Positions 7,904 through 16,143 are shown, numbered from the stretch's first letter. The stretch is DNA of 64,000 bases from Microbispora sp. NBC_01189 (GCF_036010665.1 NZ_CP108581.1:2271001-2335000); one strand, 5' to 3'. The notes: generated by a model from the letters alone, not told the origin. Numbers and translations are program-made.

Positions 7904-8473
7904 ATGCCGACGCGCCGTTCCCCACTGGCCATGGCGCTGTTGTCGCTGGTCTGCGAGGCGCCGATGCACGCGTACCGCATGCAGCAGATGATCAAGGAGC
8001 GCCACAAGGACGACGTGGTCAACGTCGCGCAGCGCAACAGCGTCTACCAGACGATCGAGCGTCTGCTTCGTGACGGGCTCCTGGCCGTACGCGAGACTGC
8101 CCGTGAGGAGAACCGGCCGGAACGCACCGTCTACGAAGCCACCGAGACCGGCCGCGAGACGCTGCGGCAGTGGATGCGCGCCATGCTGTCCACCCCCGCC
8201 CGCGAGTTCCCCGAGTTCCCCGCCGCGCTCGCCTTCCTGCCCGTGCTGCCGCCCCAGGAGGCGCTGGCGGCGCTGCGGCAGCGGATCGCCGCGCTGGAGG
8301 CCCGGCTGTCCGCGCTCGACGCCGAGATAGCGGACGGCCGGACCTTCCTCGCCCCGCTGTTCCTCGTGGAGAGCGAGTATCAGAAGGCCCAGCTCGAAAG
8401 CGAGCTCGGCTTCGTCCGCGGCCTCGCCGGCGATCTCGGCGAGGGCCGCCTCGACTGGGACTACCGCATCTGA
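7904..8473 (+). CDS. PadR-family transcriptional regulator
   Basis: About 189 aa with an N-terminal PadR winged helix (about 1-85: LAMALLSLVCEAPMHAYRM, then RNSVYQTIERLLRDGLL) and a C-terminal Vir-type helical dimerisation region (about 95-185) rich in Ala, Leu and Glu. PadR proteins usually repress a neighbouring transporter or detoxification gene and release on ligand binding. The divergent FAD monooxygenase is the obvious target. A TACGAT -10 at 7891-7896 places the transcript start at ATG 7904, so I prefer it over ATG 7895. The stop lies 21 bp from the converging stop of the VWA fusion gene. Confidence 0.9.
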   Translation: MPTRRSPLAMALLSLVCEAPMHAYRMQQMIKERHKDDVVNVAQRNSVYQTIERLLRDGLLAVRETAREENRPERTVYEATETGRETLRQWMRAMLSTPAREFPEFPAALAFLPVLPPQEALAALRQRIAALEARLSALDAEIADGRTFLAPLFLVESEYQKAQLESELGFVRGLAGDLGEGRLDWDYRI

Positions 8474-8494
8474 GGCGGCCGCAGCCGGGCGCGC

Positions 8495-10828
8495 TCAGAA
8501 GTTCGAGATGACGTGGGTCAGCACCCCCGCGATCGAGCCGGGGTCGCTCGCCTCGTACGCGCGGGCGTGGGTGGCCTCGGCGATCTTCCGCAGCGCGCCG
8601 GTGTCTGCCCTGCCGCCGTAGGCGATGGTGAACACGCGTACGGGCTGCTTCGTGCCGTCGACGGCGCGCTTGAGTTCGTCGAGCGTGGGACCGCCGGTGG
8701 TCTCGTTGCGGCCGTCGGTCAGCACGACGACGGCGTTGATGGCGTCGCCGTCGTAGTGGTCGCGCAGCGACTTCACGGCGTCGCCGATGGTCTGGTACAG
8801 CGCGGTCGCCGCGTCGGGGCGAAGGGCTTTGATGTCGGCTTCGAGGTGGTCGCGGTGGGTCCTGCCGTCGGCGGCCCTGGCTCCCATCTCGGCGACCTCG
8901 GCGTCGACGACACGCGTGTTGGAGAAGTGCCACAGGCCGACCCGGTCACGGCCGGTGAACCCGTCCAGCAGGGGACCATGCGCCTTCTTGACCAGGTCGA
9001 GCTTGCTCGGCTCGCCGGGTGCCCGATCGGGATCGTCCTTGGCGTTCCAGTTCATCGAGCCGGAGGTGTCGATCAGCACCAGCACGTTGGCCGGCTTTCT
9101 GAGCTGCCGCCAGACGGTCAGGAGCCGGTCCACGAAGCCGGCGGGGGGCTCGGCGAGCTGTTCGGGCAGGGGGACGCCCGGGGCGCCGTTCTTCTGGGTG
9201 ATGTTCTCGGTGAGCTCCTGGGAGGGGCCGCGGAACCCCAGTTCGGTGAAGCGGTCCCGGGCGGGCTTCCACGTGGTGAGGACGTGGAGGAAGTCGACCG
9301 CAACGGCGCTCTGCGCGGGAGACAACCCGTTCAACGGGATGTAGGGGTGGTCGGAGTACATCGTGCCGACGTCGCTGCCGTCGGTGGGATAGAAGGCGAG
9401 GAGCCTGACGCGCGGCGGGTTCCTCTTCGCGCAGCCGGGCTCGTCCGACCGGCTGCCGCAGGGATAACCCTCGTTGTAGGCGACGACGCTGTTCTCCTCG
9501 ACGGTGACCGCGGAGATGTAGTCGGTCGCGTGCCCGGCGTCGTCGGCGCGGCGCAGGTTGGCGAGGAAGGTCAGGGTCGTGTCGCCGTAGTGGACCACGG
9601 CCTTCTCGATGGCCCGCACCTTCTCCTGGTTCGCGCGGTCCGTGAGGTTGCTCGGGACCAGTTCCCCGATGGTGCCGGTCTGCGTGTAGAACGCGGCCAC
9701 GGTGGCGTTCAGGCCCGAAGTGGAGTATTCGGGGTTGGTCTTGCCGAGCGTCAGCCGGTGGTCCCCGGCCAGCGTGGCCAGATCCTTCCAGCCGAGCTTC
9801 CTGCCGGGCCAGCCGAGCTTTCGGGCGGTCGGCTCGGGCATGGCGATGGTCAGCGGGCTGGTGGCGATCGAAGTGCCCGCGGCCTCCGGCAGCAGCTTCA
9901 GGGAGTCCTCCCCGGCGGCCCGCCGACGGGCGATCCGCAGCCACACCTGCGCGGCGGGTGCCCATACGTCCGGGCGCGGGCCGTCGGTCGCGGGATTCCA
10001 CCCCCGGGCCAGCGCCTGCATGGCGATGCCCGAGTCGACGCTGTCCACGACGACGGTCACGCAGCCGCCATGGCTGGTGCGTGGCCCGTAAAGCCGCGCG
10101 ATCTCCCGGAGGATCGCGGACTTGTCGGTCGAGGAGGCGATCCGCAGCTGCGCGGTGGGCCGCCCGCAGGCCGCGAGCGCGGAGTCCGGCGACGCCGGGA
10201 CCCCCGATGCGGAGACCCGCGCACCCGGGACCCGCGCCGCGGCGTCGTCGCCGTTCGCCCGGAGGCTGACGACCGTGGCGGTGACGACGACCACCACGAC
10301 CAGCCCGGCCGCGACGCCCGCCGTCCACCAGAGCCGCGTCACCCGGCGAGGCCGTACGGCTTCGACGTCGTCGTCTTCCTCTTCCTCCTCGGTGAAGTCG
10401 GCGGGAGGGGTCCAGGAGGCGAGGAGGTCCTGCGCGGTTCCCACCTGTTGTGCGGCGAACTGCTCCGGCAGGCTGGTGGCGCACAGCTCGACGAATGCCT
10501 CCGCGACCCGCCGGAGCTCGTCCGTCCCCTCGCCGGCCTTCTCCGCGAGGCCGCGCAGCCGCTCCCACGGCTCGGTGTCCGCGACGCCGTGAAGTTTGAG
10601 ATACGCCTTCATCGGTTCCGGTGACGGCAACTCCCTCCCGTTGGTCAGCCGCGAGACACTGCTCTTGTCGTAGTTGATGAGGCGGCCGATCTCCTCCAGA
10701 GTCCGGTAGCCGTCGCGCCCACGCGGGGGACGCAGCACGAACAGGGCCCACGCGAGCGCAACGAGCGGGCCCCTGTGCGGGTCGAGGTCGGGAGCCGGAC
10801 GCCCCCGGCCGGCCTGCGCAGGGCTCAT
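8495..10828 (-). CDS. HTH - transmembrane - substrate-binding - VWA fusion protein
   Basis: A 777-aa protein with an unusual order of parts. Residues about 40-80 are an XRE-like helix-turn-helix (TLEEIGRLINYDKSSVSRL). An acidic stretch (148-154) and basic residues precede one membrane span (about 167-188). Outside, about 215-545 resembles an ABC-type extracellular solute-binding domain (IASSTDKS, WKDLATLAGDHR, SPLTIAMPEP). About 575-777 is a von Willebrand A domain with an intact MIDAS motif DTSGSM. Secreted SBP-VWA proteins are known in actinobacteria; the cytoplasmic HTH makes this look like a one-piece transmembrane sensor-regulator. Its start overlaps the stop of the small membrane protein gene upstream (ATGA), so the two are translationally coupled. 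Confidence 0.85.
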   Translation of the reverse strand: MSPAQAGRGRPAPDLDPHRGPLVALAWALFVLRPPRGRDGYRTLEEIGRLINYDKSSVSRLTNGRELPSPEPMKAYLKLHGVADTEPWERLRGLAEKAGEGTDELRRVAEAFVELCATSLPEQFAAQQVGTAQDLLASWTPPADFTEEEEEDDDVEAVRPRRVTRLWWTAGVAAGLVVVVVVTATVVSLRANGDDAAARVPGARVSASGVPASPDSALAACGRPTAQLRIASSTDKSAILREIARLYGPRTSHGGCVTVVVDSVDSGIAMQALARGWNPATDGPRPDVWAPAAQVWLRIARRRAAGEDSLKLLPEAAGTSIATSPLTIAMPEPTARKLGWPGRKLGWKDLATLAGDHRLTLGKTNPEYSTSGLNATVAAFYTQTGTIGELVPSNLTDRANQEKVRAIEKAVVHYGDTTLTFLANLRRADDAGHATDYISAVTVEENSVVAYNEGYPCGSRSDEPGCAKRNPPRVRLLAFYPTDGSDVGTMYSDHPYIPLNGLSPAQSAVAVDFLHVLTTWKPARDRFTELGFRGPSQELTENITQKNGAPGVPLPEQLAEPPAGFVDRLLTVWRQLRKPANVLVLIDTSGSMNWNAKDDPDRAPGEPSKLDLVKKAHGPLLDGFTGRDRVGLWHFSNTRVVDAEVAEMGARAADGRTHRDHLEADIKALRPDAATALYQTIGDAVKSLRDHYDGDAINAVVVLTDGRNETTGGPTLDELKRAVDGTKQPVRVFTIAYGGRADTGALRKIAEATHARAYEASDPGSIAGVLTHVISNF

Positions 10829-11046
10829 CGCGTGTCCCGGCCGGGCAGCAGGGGTCCGAACACCTGGCGGATGACGTGCCCGGCGGCGAGGCCGGTGCCC
10901 ACCACCACGGCCAGCGTGGTCGGCAGGTCGTAACCCGCCACCAGCAGGACGACCACCACGATCTGGATCACGACGAACACGCCGGCCCGCCAGTTTGGCG
11001 AGACGGCGGCAGACTCCCGTACGTCGGTGTGCTGTGCCTTGCTCAC
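10825..11046 (-). CDS. Small membrane protein coupled to the HTH-VWA gene
   Basis: About 73 aa from GTG 11046. A short hydrophilic head (SKAQHTDVRESAAVSPNW) is followed by two hydrophobic spans, roughly 20-42 (VFVVIQIVVVVLLVAGY) and 46-62, and a basic tail ending GRDTR. The stop overlaps the ATG of the HTH-VWA gene by 4 bp, which usually means a shared function. I do not recognise a named family. A role as membrane partner or chaperone of the fusion protein is inference from coupling. The longer upstream extension to 11610 has atypical composition and crosses several dyads, so I reject it. Confidence 0.7.
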   Translation of the reverse strand: MSKAQHTDVRESAAVSPNWRAGVFVVIQIVVVVLLVAGYDLPTTLAVVVGTGLAAGHVIRQVFGPLLPGRDTR

Positions 11047-11595
11047 GACGAGCTCCTCCGGTCCGGACTGCGCTGCGGTGGGCCGCGGGCCGTGTACGGC
11101 GGCCGGGAGCTGCAACTCCCGGCCGGGCCCGGCGGATGCCTCAAGAGTGGGCCTCGGCGCCACCACACACGAGCAGTAAATCGTCAAAAGCAACATGTAG
11201 CGGGCGGTTCGCAATATCACGTGGCCCATCCGCCGGCGCCTCCCCGCGCGGCGGGCACCCGGCCCCCGCCCTACGCGGCGCCCGCCCACGACGACCATCC
11301 GTTTTCGGGAGTCTCCGCAGGTCAGAGCGAAGATGAATTGTTGCGGCCCGGCCGCGCAACAAAAGCGCGGACCACATTCCACGGCGGCTCGGCGACACTG
11401 GGAGGCGGTCCCGGCGCGCCGGGATCGGTGACAGCGGAGGTCCTCTGGTCCGGACGCCGCGACGCCGGGGCCGGCCCGCCGCTGCAACGGAGGGCCGGCC
11501 CTCCACCCGCCCCGGCAACAAATCGCCGCGCCGCGCCGAGCGCGGACGTGCCGGTACTCGACTGGAGCCCACTCCAGGTTCCTAGGGTGGAGGAC
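11047..11595. other. Gene-free divergent region with several perfect dyads
   Basis: No convincing gene in 549 bp. It holds three perfect inverted repeats: GGCCGGGAG/CTCCCGGCC (11101-11124, 6-base loop), TTGTTGCG/CGCAACAA (11338-11362, 9-base loop) and the 16-bp palindrome GGAGGGCCGGCCCTCC (11489-11504). An AT-richer patch at about 11160-11215 probably carries the promoter of the minus-strand VWA operon. The aldo/keto reductase promoter must lie in the right half. Confidence 0.5.
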
Positions 11596-12564
11596 ATGGA
11601 ATACGGACATCTCGGCCGCACCGGCCTACTGGTCAGCAAGCTCTGCCTGGGGACCATGAACTTCGGTCCGCAGACCACGGAGGAAGACTCCTTCGCGATC
11701 ATGGATCGCGCGCACGAACTCGGGATCAACTTCTTCGACACGGCCAACGTCTACGGCTGGAAGCAGGGCGAGGGGATCACCGAGAACATCATCGGCCGCT
11801 GGTTCGCCCAGGGCGGGGGCCGCCGCGAGAAGACGGTCATCGCCACCAAGCTGTACGGCTCGATGGGCGACTGGCCGAACGAGGAGAAGCTGTCGGCGCT
11901 GAACATCCGGCGGGCCGCGGAGGCCTCGCTGCGCCGGATGCAGACCGACTACATCGACGTCTACCAGGCCCACCACATCGACCGGGACACCCCGTTCGAG
12001 GAGTTCTGGGAGGCCATGGACATCCTCAAGCAGCAGGGCAAGATCCTGTACGTCGGCTCGTCGAACTTCGCGGGCTGGCACATCGCCAAGGCGCAGGAGT
12101 CGGCCCGGCGCCGCGGCACGCTCGGCCTGGTCAGCGAGCAGTCCCACTACAACCTGCTCGTCCGCGCCCCCGAACTCGAGGTCATCCCGGCCTGCGAGGA
12201 CTACGGCCTCGGCCTGATCCCGTGGAGCCCGCTCGCGGGCGGCCTGCTCGGCGGCATCCTCCGCAAGATCGACAAGGGGCGGTCCGCGGACGACCGCATC
12301 GTCACGCAGCTCGACAGGCACCGCGACAAGATCGAGGCGTACGAGGCGTTCTGCGACGAGCTCGGCGAGGACCCGCCCAACGTGGGGCTGGCCTGGTTGC
12401 TGCACCAGCGGGCGGTCACCGCGCCGATCATCGGTCCCCGTACGGCCGAGCAGCTCGACGGGACGCTGCGGGCGCTGGAGATCAAGCTGGACGACAAGGC
12501 GCTCGCCCGGCTCGACGAGATCTTCCCCGGCTTCCGGACCGCCCCGGAGGAGTACGCCTGGTGA
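11596..12564 (+). CDS. Aldo/keto reductase
   Basis: A 322-aa AKR with the TIM-barrel signature. MEYGHLGRTGLLVSKLCLGT opens the first strand, FFDTANVYG carries the catalytic Asp and Tyr, ATKL the catalytic Lys, and DVYQAHHID the active-site His. Length fits the YccK/YajO-like group, NADPH-dependent reductases of aldehydes and ketones; the natural substrate is unknown. ATG 11596 follows a good Shine-Dalgarno (GGGTGGAGG). It is a stand-alone gene; neighbours on both sides are on the other strand. Confidence 0.92.
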   Translation: MEYGHLGRTGLLVSKLCLGTMNFGPQTTEEDSFAIMDRAHELGINFFDTANVYGWKQGEGITENIIGRWFAQGGGRREKTVIATKLYGSMGDWPNEEKLSALNIRRAAEASLRRMQTDYIDVYQAHHIDRDTPFEEFWEAMDILKQQGKILYVGSSNFAGWHIAKAQESARRRGTLGLVSEQSHYNLLVRAPELEVIPACEDYGLGLIPWSPLAGGLLGGILRKIDKGRSADDRIVTQLDRHRDKIEAYEAFCDELGEDPPNVGLAWLLHQRAVTAPIIGPRTAEQLDGTLRALEIKLDDKALARLDEIFPGFRTAPEEYAW

Positions 12565-12603
12565 TCGCCCCTGACGATCAGGCCCGGTGATCAGGCCCGG
12601 TGA

Positions 12604-12693
12604 TCAGCTGTTGTTGAGCAGCGCGCCGACGATCACGATGAGCACGAGCAGCGCGAGCACCGTGGGCAACAGCCAGCGACGAGGACGATCCAC
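12604..12693 (-). CDS. Tiny single-span membrane protein
   Basis: A 29-codon frame from GTG 12693: a basic head (VDRPRRW) followed by one hydrophobic helix (LLPTVLALLVLIVIVGALL) and a short NNS tail. It lies 10 bp after the thpR stop and could be translated from the same mRNA. The composition is that of a genuine membrane miniprotein, not of an antisense shadow, but no homology can be claimed. Function unknown. Confidence 0.45.
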   Translation of the reverse strand: MDRPRRWLLPTVLALLVLIVIVGALLNNS

Positions 12694-12703
12694 GTCATGG
12701 AGC

Positions 12704-13276
12704 CTAGCCGCGGACCGCCAATGCGTACGCCTCGACCTGTTCGTACCACACGGTCGCGCCGGTGTGGCTGCGCACGAGGTGGACCGACGACGCCTCCCAG
12801 GGCCGCCCGCCGAAGGCGCCAAGCGCGCCGCCGACCAGGGGGCGCAGGTCGTCGCCGTGGCCTGAGCGGGTTCTCGAGCGGGCCAGGGTGAGGTGGGAAT
12901 GGAACCGCTTGCGGTCCGTCTCCTCCGCCCCGGCCCGCCGCGCGCCGGCCGCCACCGACTGGGCCAGTCTCGTCAGCGCCGGGCCGGCGTCGAGGCCCAG
13001 CCAGAAGATGCGGCCCCGGGCCGGGGAGGGGAAGGCCCCGGCGCCGCCGAACGACACGGTCTGCGCGGAGTGCCGGGCCGCCGCCCGGGCCAGCCGTACG
13101 CGCAGCTCGGGCAGGACCTCGTCGGGCACCTCGCCGAGAAAGGCCACGGTCACGTGCCACCGGGCGGGATCGACCCAGCGCAGCTCCGGCCACTCGGCCC
13201 GTACGGGCTCGACCGCCGTGGCGATCTCCGCCAGCACCTCAGGCGGCGGCAGCAGCGCCACGAACAATCTGCTCAC
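12704..13276 (-). CDS. thpR: RNA 2',3'-cyclic phosphodiesterase (ThpR, 2H family)
   Basis: A 190-aa protein of the 2H phosphoesterase superfamily. The two catalytic H-x-T/S-x motifs are HVTV at about residue 41 and HLTL at about 127. The opening MSRLFVALLPPPEVL is the usual start. ThpR hydrolyses the 2',3'-cyclic phosphate ends of RNA and was first found as a tRNA half ligase. The gene begins inside the 3' end of the MFS gene (38-bp overlap) and is probably the last full-length gene of the marR-MFS-thpR operon. Confidence 0.9.
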   Translation of the reverse strand: MSRLFVALLPPPEVLAEIATAVEPVRAEWPELRWVDPARWHVTVAFLGEVPDEVLPELRVRLARAAARHSAQTVSFGGAGAFPSPARGRIFWLGLDAGPALTRLAQSVAAGARRAGAEETDRKRFHSHLTLARSRTRSGHGDDLRPLVGGALGAFGGRPWEASSVHLVRSHTGATVWYEQVEAYALAVRG

Positions 13277-14492
13277 GCGTGGATTCTTCCCCGCGCGCCA
13301 CGCGGGCCGCGACCATGCGGGTGACCAGCACGGCCAGGCAGACCCCGCACATGCTCAGCGCGCCCGCGGCGGCGACCGCGAGGCGGGGACCGGTCACCTC
13401 GGCGAGCCAGCCCACCAGGGGCGCTCCGATCGGGGCTCCCCCGGTGAAGACCAGCACGTAGATGCCCATCACCCGGCCGCGCATCTCGGGCGACGCGCCG
13501 AGCTGCACGATCGTGTTCGCGGTCGTGTTCACGGTGATCATCGCCATTCCCGCCGGGACCAGCAGCAGCAGGAAGGCCGGATAGCCGGGGGCAAGGCCGG
13601 AGACGATCTGGAACAGCCCGAAGCACAGCGCGCCGGCGATCAGGAACCGGCGGCTCGGCTTGACCCGCCGGGCGGCCAGCAGCGCGCCGCCGAACGCCCC
13701 GACGGCGAAGGCGCTGGACGCGATGCCGAACGAGGACGCCCCCGCGCCGAACACCTGCTTGGCCATCAGCGCGATGCTCGTCGAGAAGCTCTGCGCGAAG
13801 ATCGCCATGAACGCCACGATCAGCAGCGGCAGCAACAGGTCGGGCCGGCCGCCGACGTAACGCAGGCCCTCCCGCAGCTGTCCCCTGCCCCGCGGCACCG
13901 GCTCCGGCGAGCGCAGCTCGGAGGACCGCATCAGCGCGAGCCCGGTGATCACGGCGGCGAACGACACGGCGTTCAGCACGAAGATCGGGCCGGTGCCCAT
14001 CCAGTAGATCAGCAGCCCGGCCAGGGCCGGGCCGACGACCCGCGCGAGGTTGAAGGTCGAGCTGTTCAGCGCGATCGCGTTGGGCAGGTCGCGCCTGCCC
14101 ACCATCTCGACCACGAACGACTGCCGCGTCGGCACCTCGACACAGGACACCAGGCCGAGCGTGAACGCCATGACGTACACGTGCCAGACCTGGGCCGTCC
14201 CGGTGAGGACCAGCGCGCCCATGGTGAGCGCGAGCAGGCCCATGAGCGTCTGGGCGATCATGAGCACCCTGCGCTTGGGATAACGGTCGGCGATCACGCC
14301 GCCGAACATCCCGAACAGCATCGTGGGCAGGAACTGCAGCGCGACGGTCACGCCGAGGGCCGAGCCGCTGCCCCGGGCGAGGTCGAGGACGAGCCAGTCC
14401 TGGGCGGTGCGCTGCATCCAGGTGCCGACGTTGGAGACGACCCCACCGGCGGCGAACAGCCGGTAGTTGTGGTTCCGCAGCGAGCGGAACAT
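13239..14492 (-). CDS. MFS transporter (enterobactin/multidrug exporter-like)
   Basis: A 417-aa major facilitator protein with about 12 hydrophobic spans. The start MFRSLRNHNYRLFAAGGVVS is typical of the DHA3/EntS-type subfamily, as are GTWMQRTAQDWLVL and the GVIADRYPKRRVL loop between spans 2 and 3. Such proteins export drugs or siderophores by proton antiport. ATG 14492 is chosen because it matches the family N-terminus; upstream codons belong to marR. It starts 5 bp after the marR stop, forming a MarR-pump operon, and overlaps thpR. The substrate is unknown; MarR linkage suggests a toxic compound or phenolic acid. Confidence 0.9.
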   Translation of the reverse strand: MFRSLRNHNYRLFAAGGVVSNVGTWMQRTAQDWLVLDLARGSGSALGVTVALQFLPTMLFGMFGGVIADRYPKRRVLMIAQTLMGLLALTMGALVLTGTAQVWHVYVMAFTLGLVSCVEVPTRQSFVVEMVGRRDLPNAIALNSSTFNLARVVGPALAGLLIYWMGTGPIFVLNAVSFAAVITGLALMRSSELRSPEPVPRGRGQLREGLRYVGGRPDLLLPLLIVAFMAIFAQSFSTSIALMAKQVFGAGASSFGIASSAFAVGAFGGALLAARRVKPSRRFLIAGALCFGLFQIVSGLAPGYPAFLLLLVPAGMAMITVNTTANTIVQLGASPEMRGRVMGIYVLVFTGGAPIGAPLVGWLAEVTGPRLAVAAAGALSMCGVCLAVLVTRMVAARVARGEESTREQIVRGAAAAA

Positions 14493-14497
14493 GCCGC

Positions 14498-14941
14498 CTA
14501 CATCGTCGACAGCTTCTCCAGGATCGGCGCCGCCGCCCGCAGTGCGGCCCTCTCCTCCGGCGTCAGGTCCCCGAGCCGCTGCGCCAGCCAGGCTTCCTTC
14601 GTCCGGCGCTCCTCCTTGAGCAGCGCCGCCCCCTGCGGCGTCACGCTGACCGTCACCTGCCGGCGGTCGGTCGGATGCGGGGAGCGTTCCAGCAGGCCCC
14701 GGGCCTCCAGCTTGGCGATTACGCGGGTCATCGAAGGCGGCTGCACCTTCTCGTGCTCCGCGAGCTCGCCGGGGGTCATCGAGGTGTGGCGCTCGACGGC
14801 GACGAGCGTCGCGAGCTGAGTGGGCGTCAGTGAGTGGTGCGCGGCCTGCTTGCGCATCCTCCGCGTCAGCCGCGCGAGGGACACGCGCAGGGCGGACGCG
14901 AGAGCGGCGTCGCTCCGCAAGTTCTGGGTGGTCGTTAGCAT
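14498..14941 (-). CDS. MarR-family transcriptional regulator
   Basis: A 147-aa protein with the MarR winged helix at about 35-105: LTPTQLATLVAVERH, then MTPGELAEHEKVQPPSMTRV and the wing DRRQVTVSVTPQG. MarR proteins bind as dimers to short palindromes and let go when phenolic or other ligands bind. An inverted repeat covers the gene's own start and -10 (see 14934-14961), indicating autorepression of the marR-MFS-thpR operon. Confidence 0.93.
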   Translation of the reverse strand: MLTTTQNLRSDAALASALRVSLARLTRRMRKQAAHHSLTPTQLATLVAVERHTSMTPGELAEHEKVQPPSMTRVIAKLEARGLLERSPHPTDRRQVTVSVTPQGAALLKEERRTKEAWLAQRLGDLTPEERAALRAAAPILEKLSTM

Positions 14942-14965
14942 GAGTCATTACCTTTGCTAACTATA
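14934..14965 (-). promoter_or_regulatory. MarR operator and promoter
   Basis: GTTAGC (14934-14939) and GCTAAC (14956-14961) form an inverted repeat with a 16-bp centre. The right half-site overlaps a minus-strand -10 TATAGT (14965-14960) and the left half-site overlaps the marR start codon. A dimer bound here would block transcription of the marR operon. Confidence 0.6.
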
Positions 14966-15092
14966 TCCCGCATGTCGCCATTCCTCCAAACGGTCCCCAT
15001 CTGGGGTGATTCACGTGGACCGACCGTACCGGCACCGGACCGGTGTTGATCACGGACCTGCCCGTGGAGGACGCAGTCTGTCAGCTCACGGA

Positions 15093-15125
15093 GAGGCCCG
15101 GCCCCCGCGCCGGGAACCGGGCCTC
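15093..15125 (-). terminator. GC hairpin after the VOC gene
   Basis: GAGGCCCGG (15093-15101) pairs perfectly with CCGGGCCTC (15117-15125) across a 15-base loop, 20 bp after the VOC stop. There is no U-tract. It lies between the VOC gene and the upstream end of the marR operon; both are on the minus strand. Confidence 0.5.
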
Positions 15126-15145
15126 CGCGAGCCGTGCCGGCGTCG

Positions 15146-15571
15146 TCAGGCGAAGTCCTCCGGGGTGAACCGCCTCGGCTCCACGAGGACGAGCCAGTTG
15201 CCCTGGTTGTCACGCATCACGGCCTCGATCCCGTACGGCCGCTCCGCCGGCTCCTGCAGGAACGTCACCCCCTTCGCGGTGAGCTCCTCGTACGTCTTCC
15301 GGCAGTCGTCCACGGCGAGCCCCAGCCCGCCTGCCTGCCCCTTGTCGAGTTGCCTGCGGTGGAAGTCGGCGCCCTCCTCGTCCAGCGGAGGCCCCGGCTT
15401 CATGAGCGTGATCTCCAGCTCGGGATGAGCGGGAAGGCCGACGGTCAGCCAGCGATATCCGTCCAGCGTGACGTCGGTCTTCGTGACGAAACCGAGGACG
15501 TCCACGTAGAAGTCGCGGGCCTCGTCCTGGTCCCTGCAGTAGACGGTGACGAGAGAGACGTTCGTAATCAT
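15146..15571 (-). CDS. VOC-family (glyoxalase/bleomycin-resistance fold) protein
   Basis: A 141-aa protein of two beta-alpha-beta-beta-beta modules. The first begins VSLVTVYCRDQDEARDFYVD and the second is around GLGLAVDDCRKTYEELTAKG, ending with DNQGNWLVLVEP. Such vicinal-oxygen-chelate proteins bind metals or sequester compounds; the common actinobacterial pairing with an AraC gene suggests a small stress or resistance unit. It starts 10 bp after the AraC stop and is almost certainly co-transcribed with it. The exact reaction is unknown. Confidence 0.88.
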   Translation of the reverse strand: MITNVSLVTVYCRDQDEARDFYVDVLGFVTKTDVTLDGYRWLTVGLPAHPELEITLMKPGPPLDEEGADFHRRQLDKGQAGGLGLAVDDCRKTYEELTAKGVTFLQEPAERPYGIEAVMRDNQGNWLVLVEPRRFTPEDFA

Positions 15572-15581
15572 GCGGAAGACG

Positions 15582-16058
15582 CTACTGCTGCCCCGCTGAC
15601 CTGGGCTTCTCCAAAATTGCAGAGTCGGAGACGCGGTGCGCTCCGAGGTCCAGCACGCCGGACATGAACAGATAGCAGCCGGGGACGCGGGGGCCGCCGC
15701 GTGCCGCCCACCTGTCGCGGTACTCGCTCGGGCTCTCCCCCACCAGCCGCCGGAACTTGGCCGAGAACGACCCGAGACTGGTGAACCCGACCGCCATGCA
15801 GATCTCGGTGACCGTCAGGTTGGCCCCGCGCAGCAGTTCCTGCGCGCGCTCCAGCCTGCGCCGGGTGAGGTAGCGCATCGGCGTCTCGCCGTACGCCGCC
15901 TCGAAACAGCGGACGAAGTAGAACTTGGAGATCCCGGCGACCGCGGCGAGCCCGTCGAGATCGAGATCGCTCCGGTAGTCGCGGTCGATGCGGTCACGGG
16001 CCAGGCGCAGCCGAGGCACCAGGTCCGCCGGCACCGCCCCGCCTCCTCTGAGCGCCAC
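15582..16058 (-). CDS. AraC-family transcriptional regulator (short form)
   Basis: A 158-aa AraC protein that is mostly DNA-binding domain. The two helix-turn-helix units are at about 28-72 (LDGLAAVAGISKFYFVRCF) and 76-122 (TVTEICMAVGFTSLGSFSAK), with the RRLVGESPSEYR ending. It lacks a normal N-terminal ligand domain; a short C-terminal extension (about 125-158) may replace it. GTG start at 16058. It forms an operon with the VOC gene, whose protein may provide the sensing or detoxifying step. Confidence 0.9.
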   Translation of the reverse strand: MALRGGGAVPADLVPRLRLARDRIDRDYRSDLDLDGLAAVAGISKFYFVRCFEAAYGETPMRYLTRRRLERAQELLRGANLTVTEICMAVGFTSLGSFSAKFRRLVGESPSEYRDRWAARGGPRVPGCYLFMSGVLDLGAHRVSDSAILEKPRSAGQQ

Positions 16059-16098
16059 GTCACGACACTACCGCTCCCAGCGTCTTGCACCGCCCTTT

Positions 16099-16131
16099 CT
16101 AACGACGTTAGATTGAGCCTAACGATGTTAG
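16099..16131 (+). promoter_or_regulatory. Twin 13-bp TetR operators
   Basis: Two near-identical palindromes CTAACGACGTTAG (16099-16111) and CTAACGATGTTAG (16119-16131) have centres 20 bp apart, about two helical turns. They are also nested in a larger dyad, CTTTCTAAC ... GTTAGAAAG. They lie 12 bp before the TetR start codon and are the evident autoregulatory sites of that gene and its partner. Confidence 0.75.
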
Positions 16132-16143
16132 AAAGGACTGCTT

